NCBI RefSeq assembly: GCF_016920785.2
Contig: NW_024609839.1
Span: 17,547,085 to 17,611,084, forward strand
Direction: 5' to 3'
Source of the DNA: Ixodes scapularis
Taxonomy: Eukaryota; Arthropoda; Arachnida; Ixodida; Ixodidae
DNA: 64,000 bases
This document shows, one piece after another, positions 11,589-22,539 of this stretch; position 1 is the stretch's first letter; each line of letters begins with the position of its first letter. A program made the translations under genes and the position numbers. Under the pieces are notes generated by a model. That model had not been told where the DNA came from and did not search any database. It was given only the letters and a program-made list of their open reading frames with translations.

Positions 11589-14012
11589 TAGGAATGTGCG
11601 AATATCAATATTTTCGAATACCAATCGAATACGAATCGTTAGCTTCGAATACCGAATCGAATATCGAATAGTCGAACAGTCGAAGGCAGGTACAATTATT
11701 CACAGCATTTTTGTTTTCACGTCAAAACTGCAGTTAAATATTTTTTTTTAACTGCTGAATTGCAGTTGATTTTTCTGCGTGACATTTTGCGTGACAGCTC
11801 GACGAGGATAAAAACACATAAACGAAAATTCTAGTTGTAGCGAAGATTACAAGTTGTCATGCAGAAAAATCAACTGCTGCACATGGTCAGGTAGGAGCCG
11901 CTCCCTTCGAGCGGAAACTACACCTCCAGCCACAGAAAATACTCTCTCACTCGGCACTGAAGTGGCAGGTATTGCCAGGTATTTGATGCAAAGCTTCGCC
12001 AGACTCGGATATCTCAAACACTCTACAGTTCGCCACCACTCACATGGATCACTTTCTCTCTTTAGCAGTGCCTCCATCCGTATACGCTAGAACTTTCCAT
12101 TCTGAAGCTCAAACCCCTTTGCTTCCTATGGCACTTTTGGCTAAGTGGTCAAATGCTTGCCAAACATCTGCTGACGGCGTTGAGCCTTGCTCTTGTGACT
12201 GTGTTGGAGCTTCCGACTGGGCTTCTTCAGTAGCATCACATGAGGCTAGCTCTTGCAGCACCAGAGCTTTTAGCCATAATAATTTTTCCTCTTCGGCTTT
12301 AAAAATGGTCGACTTGAAGCGTGGGTTCAAGAACATAGCAAGGCATGCTTTCTTGTCCTTGTCATAGAGAGTGAACCTTGCCTTGATGGATCTTATCAGT
12401 TCTGCGGGAAATTCTGATGCCCCAGCAGAGTTATCTAGACAGTGGAGCATACCAAAAGTCATAGGAACTTGGGAAGACAAGGACGGATACTTCTCAGCAC
12501 TGGCAATAACAGTGGCATCAAACAGTTGCTTCAATGCTTGTACATATTCAGAAGCATCTTTCCATTCTGATGAACCAAGCCCATCGATGTCACAGTCCGA
12601 GGTAGCAAGCTCCACGGTGACTGCTTCTTTGAGTTCCAGAAGGCGAGGCAACATAATATACTGGCTATTCCATCTCGTCTCCACGTCTTGCACCAGACGT
12701 AGTTCGTCCTTTCCCATCTTTTTATGGCACTCCTCAAGCCTTTTCTGAGGTGATGAACTTTGCTTGTAATGTCCCACAATATGCCTCACTTTCTTGCACA
12801 GACGATCAATGGCCGGCGAACGGGATCTCGCGTCATTAATCGCCAGTTGAAGCGTATGCGCGATGCACGCTCTTTCAGTCCACGGAAGTCTCCTTACCGC
12901 AGCACGGATTTTACGCCCGTTATCCGTTACGATGAACTTCGCACATGCATCGGGTATCTCAGACTCATGGCACATTTCGTCCAGAATTGTTGAGATGTTC
13001 ACTGCACTGTGACTGGCAGCCATGTGTCGAGCGTTCAATGTGAACCGCTTCATCGTGAATTTTGAAGTGAGAAGATGACAGGTGAAGCTGACGTAGCTTT
13101 CGTTAGCGCGCGAGGTCAACATGTTGCTTGTGAAGGCAACAGCGGTAGTGCCGCCTTCAAAGGCACTGTTGAGCTCTGCTTTCACTTTCTTTCGGGTGTC
13201 GTCATACATCCGTGGCATAAGCACGCGCGAGAGTGTAGAGCGGGATGATGGGCGGTAGTTGGGAACGGCTTCTGTCAGAAGTTATTTGAAGGCGCGGTCT
13301 TCCACAATGCTGTAAGGCTGTAAATCAAGCGCCACCATGGCGACAACCTTGTTATTTAGTGCTCGCACCCTCTTTTCTGGCAGGGGCTCCATGCGGCGCA
13401 CGAAGTCCGTCAGCGTCGGTTGATCTTTTCTTGGCGTACCAGCGGTAATTCCACGATACTCTTTCAACAACGCAGGATGTACTTTGAGATGGTTGAGAAG
13501 GGGCGTTGTCGTACGTATGGGCGTTTTAAGCGTTGACTTGCATGCCGTACATTGCGCCATCGATGCCGTCACTCTCGCAAAATATTTCCAAATAGCACTC
13601 TTCTCTCTTCGTTTTGGTGCCGTTATTCGTTCGTTCTTGCGCTTCGCAGACGGCTCTCCGCAGTCACCTCCATCCGCCATAACACGGGTAGGCAAGGCGA
13701 AGTGAGCACAGTTTAAAATGTCAGGTGTCACACGGGAACAGAAACTCGCAGATCACCGTTTCCGACACCAGCAGTTTAGGTCGAATCCGCCATGCAGCTA
13801 TGTCGCTGCCAATGGGCCTTGCTTACCGAAAGTGAAACCGAAAGCAAAACTTACGCTTGCGAATACGTTTTTGACTATTCGATTAATATCGAATATTCGT
13901 GTTACGACGAATATTCGGAAAATACCAGATACTTGTTTTACGAATCGAATACGAATATTAAATCGACAATATTCGATTCGTATTCGAAATTTCGAATATT
14001 TGCCCACCCCTA
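11589..14012 (-). mobile_element. Complete hAT transposon with 8-bp target-site duplication
   Basis: A 2.4-kb element whose ends are imperfect inverted repeats: left TAGGAATGTGCGAATAT, right (reverse complement) TAGGGGTGGGCAAATAT. Identical 8-bp TTTATTTT copies lie immediately outside, at 11581-11588 and 14013-14020. That duplication size, and TAGGGRTGKGC-type ends, are typical of the hAT superfamily. Both subterminal regions are packed with CGAATA/TATTCG motifs (11591-11685 and 13858-14000), as expected for transposase-binding subterminal repeats. It carries one broken transposase gene on the minus strand. Confidence 0.92.
11847..13731 (-). pseudogene. Broken hAT transposase (BED-finger type)
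   Basis: The product would bind element ends and carry out cut-and-paste transposition in the nucleus. Three reading blocks in order belong to one protein. Block 1 (13731-13282, 149 codons) has a BED zinc finger with C61, C64, H81, H85. Block 2 (13224-12109, 371 codons) has the RNase-H-like core with VTDNGRK (second catalytic Asp, D101 of the block), the C..H motif CIAHTLQLAI and ETRWNS. Block 3 (12077-11847, 76 codons) is the C-terminal dimerisation domain with VPSERVFSVAGGV, including the expected catalytic Glu. Blocks 1 and 2 are in the same frame, separated by one TAA at 13282-13284. Block 3 is frame-shifted relative to block 2, with stops in between. The first catalytic Asp appears to be Asn (SNMLTSRANES, where families usually have TDxWTSRxNES). 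The copy is therefore inactive. Confidence 0.9.
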
Positions 14013-14645
14013 TTTATTTTACCTTCTTTTTTTATCGCAAATAAGTGCGAAGCAGGCAAACCGCGCCCTCTTTTGACAAAGTCAACCTCTCGTCGCCTGT
14101 GCCAGTTTCAAGAATTCCATATTATCTACATTGAATCACCTTGAGTCGCACGGTGAACTTGGGGCTCAACGAAAGGTGAGAAATGACTGGCTTGTAGATT
14201 CTTTGCAGTTACGTCGCTTGGTCAGACGTACTAGTGGTTCGGTTGTGCGACTGCGTAGACTTCAATGTTCCTTATAATTATACCACCTTTAAATCCTAAT
14301 AAAATGTTCTGCAACTTTATAATTAAGATACCTCTGCTTCTTAAAACGATTACAGCCAAGCGAGCACTTTTTCTATACCGTTATACAGTTCTGCAATTAT
14401 AGCACTACTTTTAATATAGAAGTCTACGGTTATCTGACTAGTGTTTTCATTGAATAACGTAATTCTACCATTTGACAATCATGGCTTCGGTCTTTCAATG
14501 AAATTCCACAGTCATGGGGGGCTCTTTTGCCGCTTGACAGAGTGTCTTTTGATTCATTATGGGAGACTATTGGCTTCAACGTGGCGGGCCGCTGCTAGTC
14601 TAAGGAAAAGGTTTGCGTTACGCCTTAGGGACCTACTTTGAGATC

Positions 14646-14960
14646 TGGCTATAGAAACAAGCACAGTCCCATAACATCAAAGCGACTGAAACATCTTTAC
14701 ACTAGAGCTTTGAGTCGTGTTTACCGCGGAGGCGACGAAGGCGTTTTTTAGTTCCGTATATGAATGGCTCGAATGTGTTCGGAGTGGCCATTTGAAATAA
14801 AGAGAGAGCTGGAAAGATTTAAAGTGCGATTCCACGCTCTTGATGACCGGTCGTTACGCGAACGACCTGCGCCGTACCCTTCTGACCATGAGGATATCTG
14901 AGAGAAAGCCATGGAGTTCGAAGGCACTATTGATCTTGCGAGTAAATGTTTGTGGGAATT
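14646..14960. repeat. Dispersed repeat copy 1, left part
   Basis: It aligns with 56690-57000. Shared stretches include GATGACCGGTCGTTAC versus GATGACCAGTCGTTAC and the common GACCTGCGCCGTACCC, in the same order and spacing. Identity looks moderate (old). Its continuation is at 16100-16640, after about 1.1 kb of inserted sequence. No coding domain recognised. Confidence 0.65.
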
Positions 14961-15003
14961 TCTGGTGGTTGAAATTTATTCCTTAGTCCTTGGCTGGGAC
15001 ATG

Positions 15004-15297
15004 TCATAAGTCCTGCAATTCTTTGGCACGGAAAACCTCCGAATTTGGTTGATTGATTTCGTCTGTGGAGATATAAGGAGGAGAAAAGGAAAACGAGGGA
15101 CAGGTGGACAAACAAGTCGGGGCTCCAATCCACGCAGTGAAGATGGTTGGCCAGCGAAGCTGTGGTATCACCTGCAACAATTTCCCACTGCACCTTCCCA
15201 AGGGCCGCCGCTGGTTGTATCGCCGTTTATTTTCCCTTTGTCCCTCCTCGTATTGACGCTGCTCCTCGGGAGTCCTCACTATGCGTGGCCTGCCCAT
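15004..15297 (-). CDS. Short ORF starting with an AT-hook-like GRPR motif, unknown function
   Basis: A 97-codon frame beginning MGRPRIVRTPEEQRQYEEGQ followed by a very basic segment (RENKRRYNQRRPLGR). GRPR followed by basic residues resembles an AT-hook, which binds the minor groove of AT-rich DNA. I have an impression that similar GRPR-TPEE starts are repeated in tick genomes, but cannot confirm it here. The second half (WPTIFTAW onward) reads like non-coding sequence, so the real coding part is probably only the first ~40 codons. It lies in the 1.1-kb segment interrupting the dispersed repeat, which suggests a mobile-element fragment rather than a host gene. Confidence 0.3.
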   Translation of the reverse strand: MGRPRIVRTPEEQRQYEEGQRENKRRYNQRRPLGRCSGKLLQVIPQLRWPTIFTAWIGAPTCLSTCPSFSFSPPYISTDEINQPNSEVFRAKELQDL

Positions 15298-15348
15298 AGT
15301 GGTGCTACAGCAACAACGAAACCAGTTGCTGTTCTCCGTTTCACCTTA

Positions 15349-15530
15349 AGGCCCGTTCACAGTCTTGCGACTAAGTACGACCGAGAGAGACCAGACCTGT
15401 TTTTAAGCCTTTTGCGACTTCTTGGGGCCGGATGCGATGCAGCGGAGCTGGTCGTAAGAGATCGCAAGAGGCTTAAAAACCGGTCTGGTCCGTCTCGGTC
15501 GTACCCGGTCGCAAGAGTGTGAACGGGCCT
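15349..15530. mobile_element. Palindromic MITE with TTA target duplication (PIF/Harbinger-like)
   Basis: A 182-bp element ending AGGCCCGTTCACA and, inverted, TGTGAACGGGCCT, flanked by TTA at 15346-15348 and 15531-15533. The arms pair for about 75 bp (GACCGAGAGAGACCAGACC with GGTCTGGTCCGTCTCGGTC; TTTTTAAGCC with GGCTTAAAAA). A 3-bp TWA duplication is characteristic of PIF/Harbinger elements. It has no coding capacity. Confidence 0.85.
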
Positions 15531-16099
15531 TTAGGTATAAGCTCAACGGATTTTACGAGCCATCGGAGCCAATGCAAGGCCATGTGAGGGTCACGTAACC
15601 TTGACCTTGGAGAGGGGGCAGAGCGACGCGCGGAAGGCGTATCACGGGCTACGTCCACAGAACGAGATCGGCTAGGATAGCTCGTAGCGTGTACTGCGTC
15701 CTGACGTAAGGTGAAATGGAGTATAGGCGGGTTCTTATTTTATATTTGAAAGGCTAGTGACGTCACCCTCCCCGTCGCAAGCTGCCGTCGCCGCGGCAGC
15801 TTGTGCAACGGTAATCTTTACCGAGAAACGTACGCGGTGAGCGCTACGTGCTTCGCATTGTTATCAGGAGCGCCTTATCATCACTTTTGTGATTCGAATA
15901 CATGTTTTGTGCTTGTACCTATTGAATCGAACGCTTTTCTGCATGTTGTATGCGTGATGTATGCACTTTCCCCTTCAATTGCTGATGTTTTTTCTTTTTG
16001 TTTTTACTTGAGGACGTTGACACGAAAATATTTGACCAAACCTTCCTATAGAGCATCGCTGTAAAAGACTAATGCGGTGTCGTAACTGTCAACCGTGTG

Positions 16100-16640
16100 T
16101 CGCTGAACAAATGCCGCTTACTGCTGTTATTTTTGTTGTTGTCTTGTTTAACTTTAGGAATGCTCTCGGAATGTGAATTCAAAAAATAAACTTTTTTTTT
16201 CGTGGAAACGAAACGTGGAAAACATGGACAAATATCCTAATGGGGCACTACTGTTTGTTTTATTTTGTACTTTGCTTTATTTGAGCAGAAATCCTCGAAG
16301 CGCAGCAGCCGAAATTTGACAGACGGTGTGGGGATTTGCTGTCAGTGGTGGATATTAGTGCCTCCCTACATCGGTCAGAGTTTCAAATTTTTGTTTTATC
16401 GTGTAAAGGGCAACTGCATATTGGCCACCGTGAAGCAGCCGGTTCAAAAGAGAAAAAAAAAAACGAAATCGATCGAATGTGTTTTATCTGCCCCTGTCAA
16501 AACGTAGAATGGAATATAAAAAAATAGGCGTACCGCGTCATCGACAAGAGGCCTCGCTGCCGCCTGGTAATTCTAAAAATACTCAAAGGTAAAAAACAAA
16601 ACTCAATTTACAAAAGAAGATTTTTGAGGATGCGAATGAA
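16100..16640. repeat. Dispersed repeat copy 1, right part
   Basis: It aligns with 57095-57620: the TGTTATTTTTGTTGTTG region, GTGAAGCAGCCGG versus CTGAAGCAGTCGG, the GATCGATnGT region, GCCCCTGTCAAAACGTAGAA versus CGCTGTCAAAAAGTAAAA, and GGTAATTCTAAAAATACTCA versus GGTAATTCTCAAGATATTAA. Same order and orientation. The family is unrecognised. Confidence 0.65.
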
Positions 16641-16799
16641 ACATATTTTATGTGCATATTTCTTTTCCGGCATTCGAAGTTTGATGGCACGTTTAATTAC
16701 GTATTCCTAATCTGCATACAGTACCGTGATTGTCGTGCCCGAGTCCCACTAAAGCGAAAAACAAAAACAACTGACACGGACAAGCCTTTTACAGATTTA

Positions 16800-17025
16800 G
16801 CATGATGATAATACAGTTAATGCAAATGTGCAAGCCAGCTGAGCAAGAATGGCGATAATAATCCCTTGACAAGGGGAACAATGGGGACAAACGAGAAACA
16901 CAAATTTTCAAACACATCTAGGTGACTGGTGCGCGACCGAAACAACCTGCCTGGAACTGGTTTTGAAGCAGGGACCTTTCCATTTTCCGTGGAGTACTCT
17001 ACCAACTGAGCTAACCAGGAGTTAG
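16800..17025 (-). mobile_element. tRNA-derived SINE
   Basis: Read on the minus strand, the head begins at about 17020 with CTCCTGGTTAGCTCAGTTGG and TAGAG, a near-perfect tRNA D-arm/A-box. A decayed B-box region follows (GGTCCCTGCTTCAAAACC, where GGTTCGAAnCC is expected) and then CCAGG, pairing with the CCTGG start. A ~150-bp unrelated tail follows to about 16803. tRNA head plus unique tail is the SINE plan, and this CCTGGTTAGCTCAGTTGG head is a type I associate with tick SINEs. The anticodon arm is degenerate, so it is not a functional tRNA. Confidence 0.75.
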
Positions 17026-17094
17026 ACGTCAGTAGAGCAAACGGTGTTTATCAGCTGCCACCAGTCTAACACGGACAAAGATGAGTGGCCTGCA

Positions 17095-17250
17095 TTTCAC
17101 GTTTATGATTATAATGCAACTAATGCAAAGGTGCAAGCGAGCTGGACAAGAATGACGATATCAATCCCTGGAGGCAGGGAGCAAGCGCGACAAAGGTCAA
17201 GCACAAATCTCCAAACACAGCTAGGTCGCGCATCAGTCACCTAGGTGTGT
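17095..17250 (-). mobile_element. Headless second copy of the SINE tail
   Basis: TAATGCAAAGGTGCAAGC, GACAAGAATGACGATA, CAAACACAGCTAGGT and CACCTAGGTGTGTTTG repeat the tail of the neighbouring SINE (TAATGCAAATGTGCAAGC, GCAAGAATGGCGATA, CAAACACATCTAGGTGACTG) in the same orientation about 300 bp away. The tRNA head is not visible, so it is a truncated copy or partial tandem duplication. Confidence 0.65.
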
Positions 17251-18230
17251 TTGTGTATATGTGGTTGTCCTTTGTCCCCCTTGGTTGCTTTCTCCCGGAT
17301 TTATAATCGACATTCAGCATGGTCGCCATGGTAGCTTTGGCAGGATTTTAGTCGTTCGGTACTCGTGAAATAAGCACGAGTGATTGCAAGTCTGGCAAAG
17401 ACACCCTCGCGTGCCCGATGCTCGCGTTTGAGCACACCCTTCTTTATTCTACAAAGCCTGTCAAATTGCGGAAGAGTCTGGTTTGAGGCTCGTCACTGTC
17501 GGCTGTTTCTGTTTGTCGCTCTAGTGGTACTCTGGCATAAGATGATCGAGACCATCATTTTCCATCATTCTTTGGGGACTGACAGGATTAGAACGGCGGG
17601 GAGGTTCTTCAGTTATCCGGCTTCGTATTTTTTCAACTTCCTATTTTCGAGAACGCTTCGGAATCTCGCGGGTCTCGAGCGCCTACGGGCAGCTGTCACA
17701 CGATGGCGCGCCGTAAGGGCGGGCTGGGAGGCCAGACATCTGAAAGAGACGTCCTGCCGTTCATTTCCTTTCAGTGACTATAGGGAGGTTTCAAGTGACG
17801 TAATTTCGGCTCAGAATTTCTCGCCGGACGCCTCATTGGTAAACCTTCTTTCGATGTCTTTATAGGCGCGAGGGCTATGTTTTCCGCCTCGCTCGAGTTC
17901 TTTGGAACCGTGGTCGACATTACCAGCTACAGAGGTCGGGATCGTAAAACAGCATCGGCTAATACTCGATGTCTATACGCGCTGGTATTTATTCAAAGTT
18001 AAGATGATCAGGTACTCGAGAACTCTGCTCGTGGGTGAAACAAATGTACTCTGCAGACACTTCCGAGCATCTGCGATGGAGTAAAAGAAAAATGGAGAAA
18101 GTTAGGGTTTAATCTTTCCAAATGCGTCTTCGATCTTTCTTGCTGCATTCGGTTGTTGATGGAGCAATTACTAACAAAAAATAAACAAAAACCGACGGCA
18201 ATAACTAACCTTCTGCATGTTAACTTATAG
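17251..18230. other. No supported gene
   Basis: A 161-codon frame spans 17380-17865 but has no recognisable domain, and its composition looks non-coding. No repeat family recognised. Confidence 0.5.
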
Positions 18231-18321
18231 GGAACTGGAAGACATTGTTCATCGACATGGCGGAACGTGGTTTACAGGAACTGAAAAGACGTCTCGTGAA
18301 ACCGCCCCATGGTGTACTCAA
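18231..18321 (+). CDS. Candidate internal exon, 91 nt, unknown protein
   Basis: The segment is bounded by a plausible acceptor (TTAACTTATAG ending at 18230) and a strong donor (GTAAGAG starting at 18322). Two of the three frames are open across it; one reads ELEDIVHRHGGTWFTGTEK, another DMAERGLQELKRRLVKPPHG. I recognise neither. The splice-site pair is the main evidence, and such pairs occur by chance in a window this size. It could equally be the 5' exon of a transcript starting upstream. Confidence 0.22.
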
Positions 18322-19403
18322 GTAAGAGTAGGAAGCAATTAATTAAATTTACGTTGTTATGTTTGCAAATTCCTGTTCGTTTGCTTACAAGATTCATTTA
18401 AAATCTTTAGACAATTCACAAGGCTGTGCGTTTAGAACAATGGGGAATGAGCGGTGGACTTCACTAGTCAGCAGCGAGATAACCTGATGCTTACCCATAA
18501 TGCGGCGTGGCCTCAATTAGGAGTTTCAATAGATCGTCCTGAAACCTTTGATGACAAAAGAGTTTTACTATCGTGTATACGAGCAAACGCAACTGGCACT
18601 GTGCATTTGCGCTATAGACCTCTTCACCCCCCGTCGCATGGGCGCTACCATCTTGAAGTCACGCGACGCGGCCGCCGTTAAGTGGCTTCAACTCGTCGCT
18701 CTCCCCACTGCCCTCCGCGCCCTCGCGAAGGCATTGTACTCGTGTTGTTTGTCGCGTTTTACCACGATTTCTTGCCTTTCTTTGTGAAGTTTCATCTGAT
18801 ACTTGTTTTTAGCACCTAACTGCATGCCATTATTATGCCGACATCTTGTGCACTTGATTTTTATAACACGTTTCGACTATTTGCACCGTCCGCGTACCGG
18901 AAACGCGTGAAAAAAGAATCAGCGTTAGCGCTGGCACACATTGAGTATGTAGATGTTTGCAAGAAACACGAGGCTTGAGGGGCCAATTTTGTATGACAGC
19001 GCAAAGTACCTTAAATGGTAGTGGCTAACTACTACTGGCGCAATAGGAATAATGCGCAAGAATTACTCATGATAATAAAAAAAGAAGGCAGATATAGTCC
19101 TCGCAAGGAGTCACCATGTCTGTTTCTTGAAAGCATCGACCTAGGCCTGCAGAACAAATCCAAAACAGCTGCGTTCGTTTCTATGAGAGAATCATTTTTT
19201 CGATATAAACATTCGCTTGATTTGTCTATTGATGAATTTAAAGATACAATATTGGTTGTGCTCGCTCTCACGTATGCAGTCATGCAATTTTCCGAAGGTA
19301 TCCAGGTCAAATATTTATATAGACGCAAAGGGTTGGGCTTTCCGGGTGAACAGCGTGTCAAAAACAATAAAACTTTGGTTGGGGCTAGTTGGTCTATATC
19401 GAT
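18322..19403. other. No supported gene
   Basis: Nothing recognised. A 174-codon frame at 19015-19539 runs into the fold-back element at its 3' end, which accounts for its length. Confidence 0.5.
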
Positions 19404-19545
19404 TAAAAGGTTAAAGGCGCGAACAAATAGGACGAGAAAATACACACGTACGACACAGACAGGGGCCAACTTCCAACTGAATGGGCGCCTGTCCGTGACG
19501 TACGTGTCTTTTTTCGTCCTGTTTCTTCGCGCCTTTTAACCTTTT
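19404..19545. mobile_element. Small fold-back element
   Basis: Arms 19404-19462 and 19488-19545 are imperfect inverted repeats: AAAAGGTTAAAGGCGCGAA with TTCGCGCCTTTTAACCTTTT, ACACGTACG with CGTACGTGT, AGACAGG with CCTGTCC. The loop is about 25 bp. No coding content and no clear target duplication. Confidence 0.75.
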
Positions 19546-21004
19546 AATGTCAACGACAGTTTTTGAGTGCCTGAAAAAGCGCCTGAGGCACGAAATATGT
19601 GAAGCCGAAAAGAAACCGTCGGCGTGGAAATCACTCGAGTGCAGCGTTGTCGACGCTAGATATACTATAGGCACCGCTGAAATTGAAAAGCTTATCTATT
19701 CAAACAAATAAATACCGGTTTACCCAAATTCAAGAAGTGGTGCCTGACATTTGACTTGACCGTAGCTTGCTGGAGGTCTATTATCTTGCGTCATTTATTT
19801 TATTACGCTAATTCTAAGGAAGACAGACGCCAGACTTCATTTGAGGGGTGTGTTCCTTCTCTGATATTCTCAATACGTTGTAACGAAATGTCAATAAATT
19901 AAATGCATTATAATCAAACGTTTACCAAGGTCAACATTTAGAAACGCTGAATAAGAATAATTTTCTATGATTGATAGTGGAAAAAGTTCCTACTCCCTAA
20001 AATCAGCCATTAAAACATTTCTTGGGTATTCAATTCCGTTAAAGAAACCGTGGGAGACATTATCGTTTCTTTTTTGCGTTTCAACCGTCATCACAGGGGG
20101 TTTCCCAGTCGGTAATTTTTCACAAAACGTTAGTGTCCCCGAAAACCGAAGAGTAAGCACTAAACGTGCGTGTTCATACGTTCTCTCCTATTCAACATAA
20201 TGTTAGTCTGGTCGTCGACCGGCTTTTTCACTGTTCCTCCATGCTTTATTCTGTTCATTAGTCTATTTTCATAAAAAGTAGACCAGCGGGTACATACAGT
20301 ACGGCAGTAGACATTCGCAATCCTCTCCCTGCATCATATCAGTCATGTCGCTGCTGCACCTGGCCAAACAAAGAACATAAACCGATGAGGTGTTCGTAGA
20401 AACCTGCAAGACTTAGGATAGTAATTACGTTGTAGTCACGGGCTCTTAAAGTTCGCATGCACGTCACTTGAACGAGAGCCAATTTTTCTGCTTTAGAAAA
20501 ATACTGCAATTGAACGCAAGTCGAATGCAATATACCGTCCAACCTTACGTTACATTATTCCCTTTTTTATTAAAAGATCAGCTATAGAATACTACTTTGG
20601 GGTACAATACTTACATCAAACTATAACAAACTAGATATAAATCAAAAAAGAAATATTCGTATTTTCAAAAATTATCGAGGCAATATAAAACATTTAAACG
20701 CCACACCACCCTTCTTTAATATAACATGTTAAAGGCGAACCAAGTATATCACTTCAAATTGTTTCGCCGGATGAACGGAAACAAGCTTTAATCAGCACCC
20801 CAAAAATTTTGTAGTTCATGGGCATTACGAGAACCGGAAAGCAGAATTTAAAACATCCAAAGTAATTACGGCAAGCAAACATTAATTCATCAGATTACGA
20901 AATTATTAAACTGCCCATGTATTGACATTGATTACAGTGCCCCGTCTCGTACGTTAAAGCAAGACTGGAGACGATCTCTTGTTTGCGGTAATATAGCATT
21001 TTCG
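19546..21004. other. No supported gene
   Basis: AT-rich sequence without recognisable coding, RNA or repeat content. Confidence 0.55.
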
Positions 21005-21115
21005 TTTTCTTAAGCAAGTATAAACTTAAAGGGCAACTCTGCAGCCTCAAAACAAATCGTAAGGCTGCAGAGTCTTTGTCAAGTCAAAACTGTTTCAACT
21101 TTTTGCTTAAGAAAT
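21005..21115. repeat. Short inverted repeat around ACTCTGCAGCCT
   Basis: ACTCTGCAGCCT (21036-21047) pairs exactly with AGGCTGCAGAGT (21062-21073). Outside it, TTTCTTAAGCAA pairs with TTGCTTAAGAAA. This is probably a small MITE remnant; no target duplication identified. Confidence 0.55.
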
Positions 21116-21157
21116 AAACAGAGCTTAAAAAATAAACAGAGATGTAAATAAAATTTA

Positions 21158-21158
21158 C

Positions 21159-21193
<35 letters not shown>

Positions 21194-21240
21194 TTGATAG
21201 ATTGGTTGATTGATTGATTGATTGATTGATTGATCCATCG
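21158..21240. repeat. (ATTT)n then (GATT)n microsatellite
   Basis: About ten ATTT units pass directly into about nine GATT units. Confidence 0.95.
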
Positions 21241-21534
21241 ATCGAAAACTAAACCGAAATAAATGACTGTTTTGCTTTAGTGACAAAACTATGATTACGG
21301 ACGAAATATGACGTAAAACTGAAACCGTGTACTCCACTAAAAGCTATTTTAAAGATGCGTCCAGATGCTCTTCAACAGGCGGCAAGCGGGTTAGCGTTTA
21401 GTCGAGAAACACAGGGGCAGCGTCCTTGTGACGTCACGTCGCGGCCGTCAGGCGGATGATCAGTGTTGCCATCCTTCCAGCAGATAGTTTAGGTTTCGCC
21501 ATAGACGCCCGAAACCAAATTTTGATAAGTGATA

Positions 21535-21553
21535 TATATATATATATATATAT
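21535..21553. repeat. (TA)n microsatellite
   Basis: A short uninterrupted alternating TA tract. Confidence 0.9.
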
Positions 21554-22539
21554 AACTACACACAATATCGAGAAACACAATTATCCCTCCTAATTAAGGG
21601 ATATTGCTTCAGCTAAAAGCAATCGTAATTTCAAATTAAAAAAAAATATTGAGCTGAATTGCTTTTGAATATAATTTGACGATATATTTTTTCTTCTTTG
21701 TTGTTAAATAACCTGCGTAACCTTGGTTCCACATTTTCTTTTGTACGAACTAATGTTTATTTTGTGTTCCCATTGTGTATCTGAAGTGTTACCGAATGTC
21801 GCTTTAAAATTATATATATATAGTTTAAAATATTGTATTGTGATTAGACTTTCGTGCAATTCATACATTGTGTGTCTATGAATAATGCTTGCTGCTGCTA
21901 CGTGACGATCCAATTGTTGTATTGTTTTCTTCTATCTTTGGTTTGTGTATTTTTGAAGTGTCGAACTGAATTCGGGGGGCAGAGGCGCTCTCAGTCGCCA
22001 TGCCTTCTTCTCTACCCCGTCAACGGAAAACTTCCTCAATAAAAAGCTACCTTAGTGAAAGCACGTTGATATAAAAATCCTGAGAACAGTGGATTTGTAA
22101 AATCGTTAATTAGTACGAAAGCTTAAAGATCGCAAAAGCTTCCTCTCTAAAATATTTGCGATTTTCCGGTGACCTAGGGATGAACCAAGTTCCCCTAGGC
22201 CTTACACGCGGCGCATACCTTTCGCTTCGATTCTCAAACTAAATACCGTTGAGACCAATACAGGAAACTCAACCAAAAATTCATAGGAGTGGCGGGAGAC
22301 ACAGAAGTGGTGCCATCTCTTGACGACGAGTGGTCAACTCGGTGCCGAAAATTTAATTAATATCAGTCATGTTCTCCACTATCTTCCTCCCTTACACTAT
22401 CGTTAAAAAATATACATAGCTACCGATTAAAATTGAGAAACACTCGGTTATGGCACTTTTGTATTCATTGATATGTTCCAGAATGTTCATATGCAAATCA
22501 GTAAACTTGGTTTTCATATTGACCCGGTGTAGTTAAATG
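21554..22539. other. No supported gene
   Basis: Nothing recognised in this AT-rich stretch before the satellite begins. Confidence 0.5.

Noticed and set aside
17380..17865. 161-codon open frame as a gene
   Set aside because: No recognisable domain, biased composition, no splice or promoter support; expected by chance at this window size.
19015..19539. 174-codon open frame as a gene
   Set aside because: Its C-terminal third lies in a fold-back repeat and the rest shows no domain.
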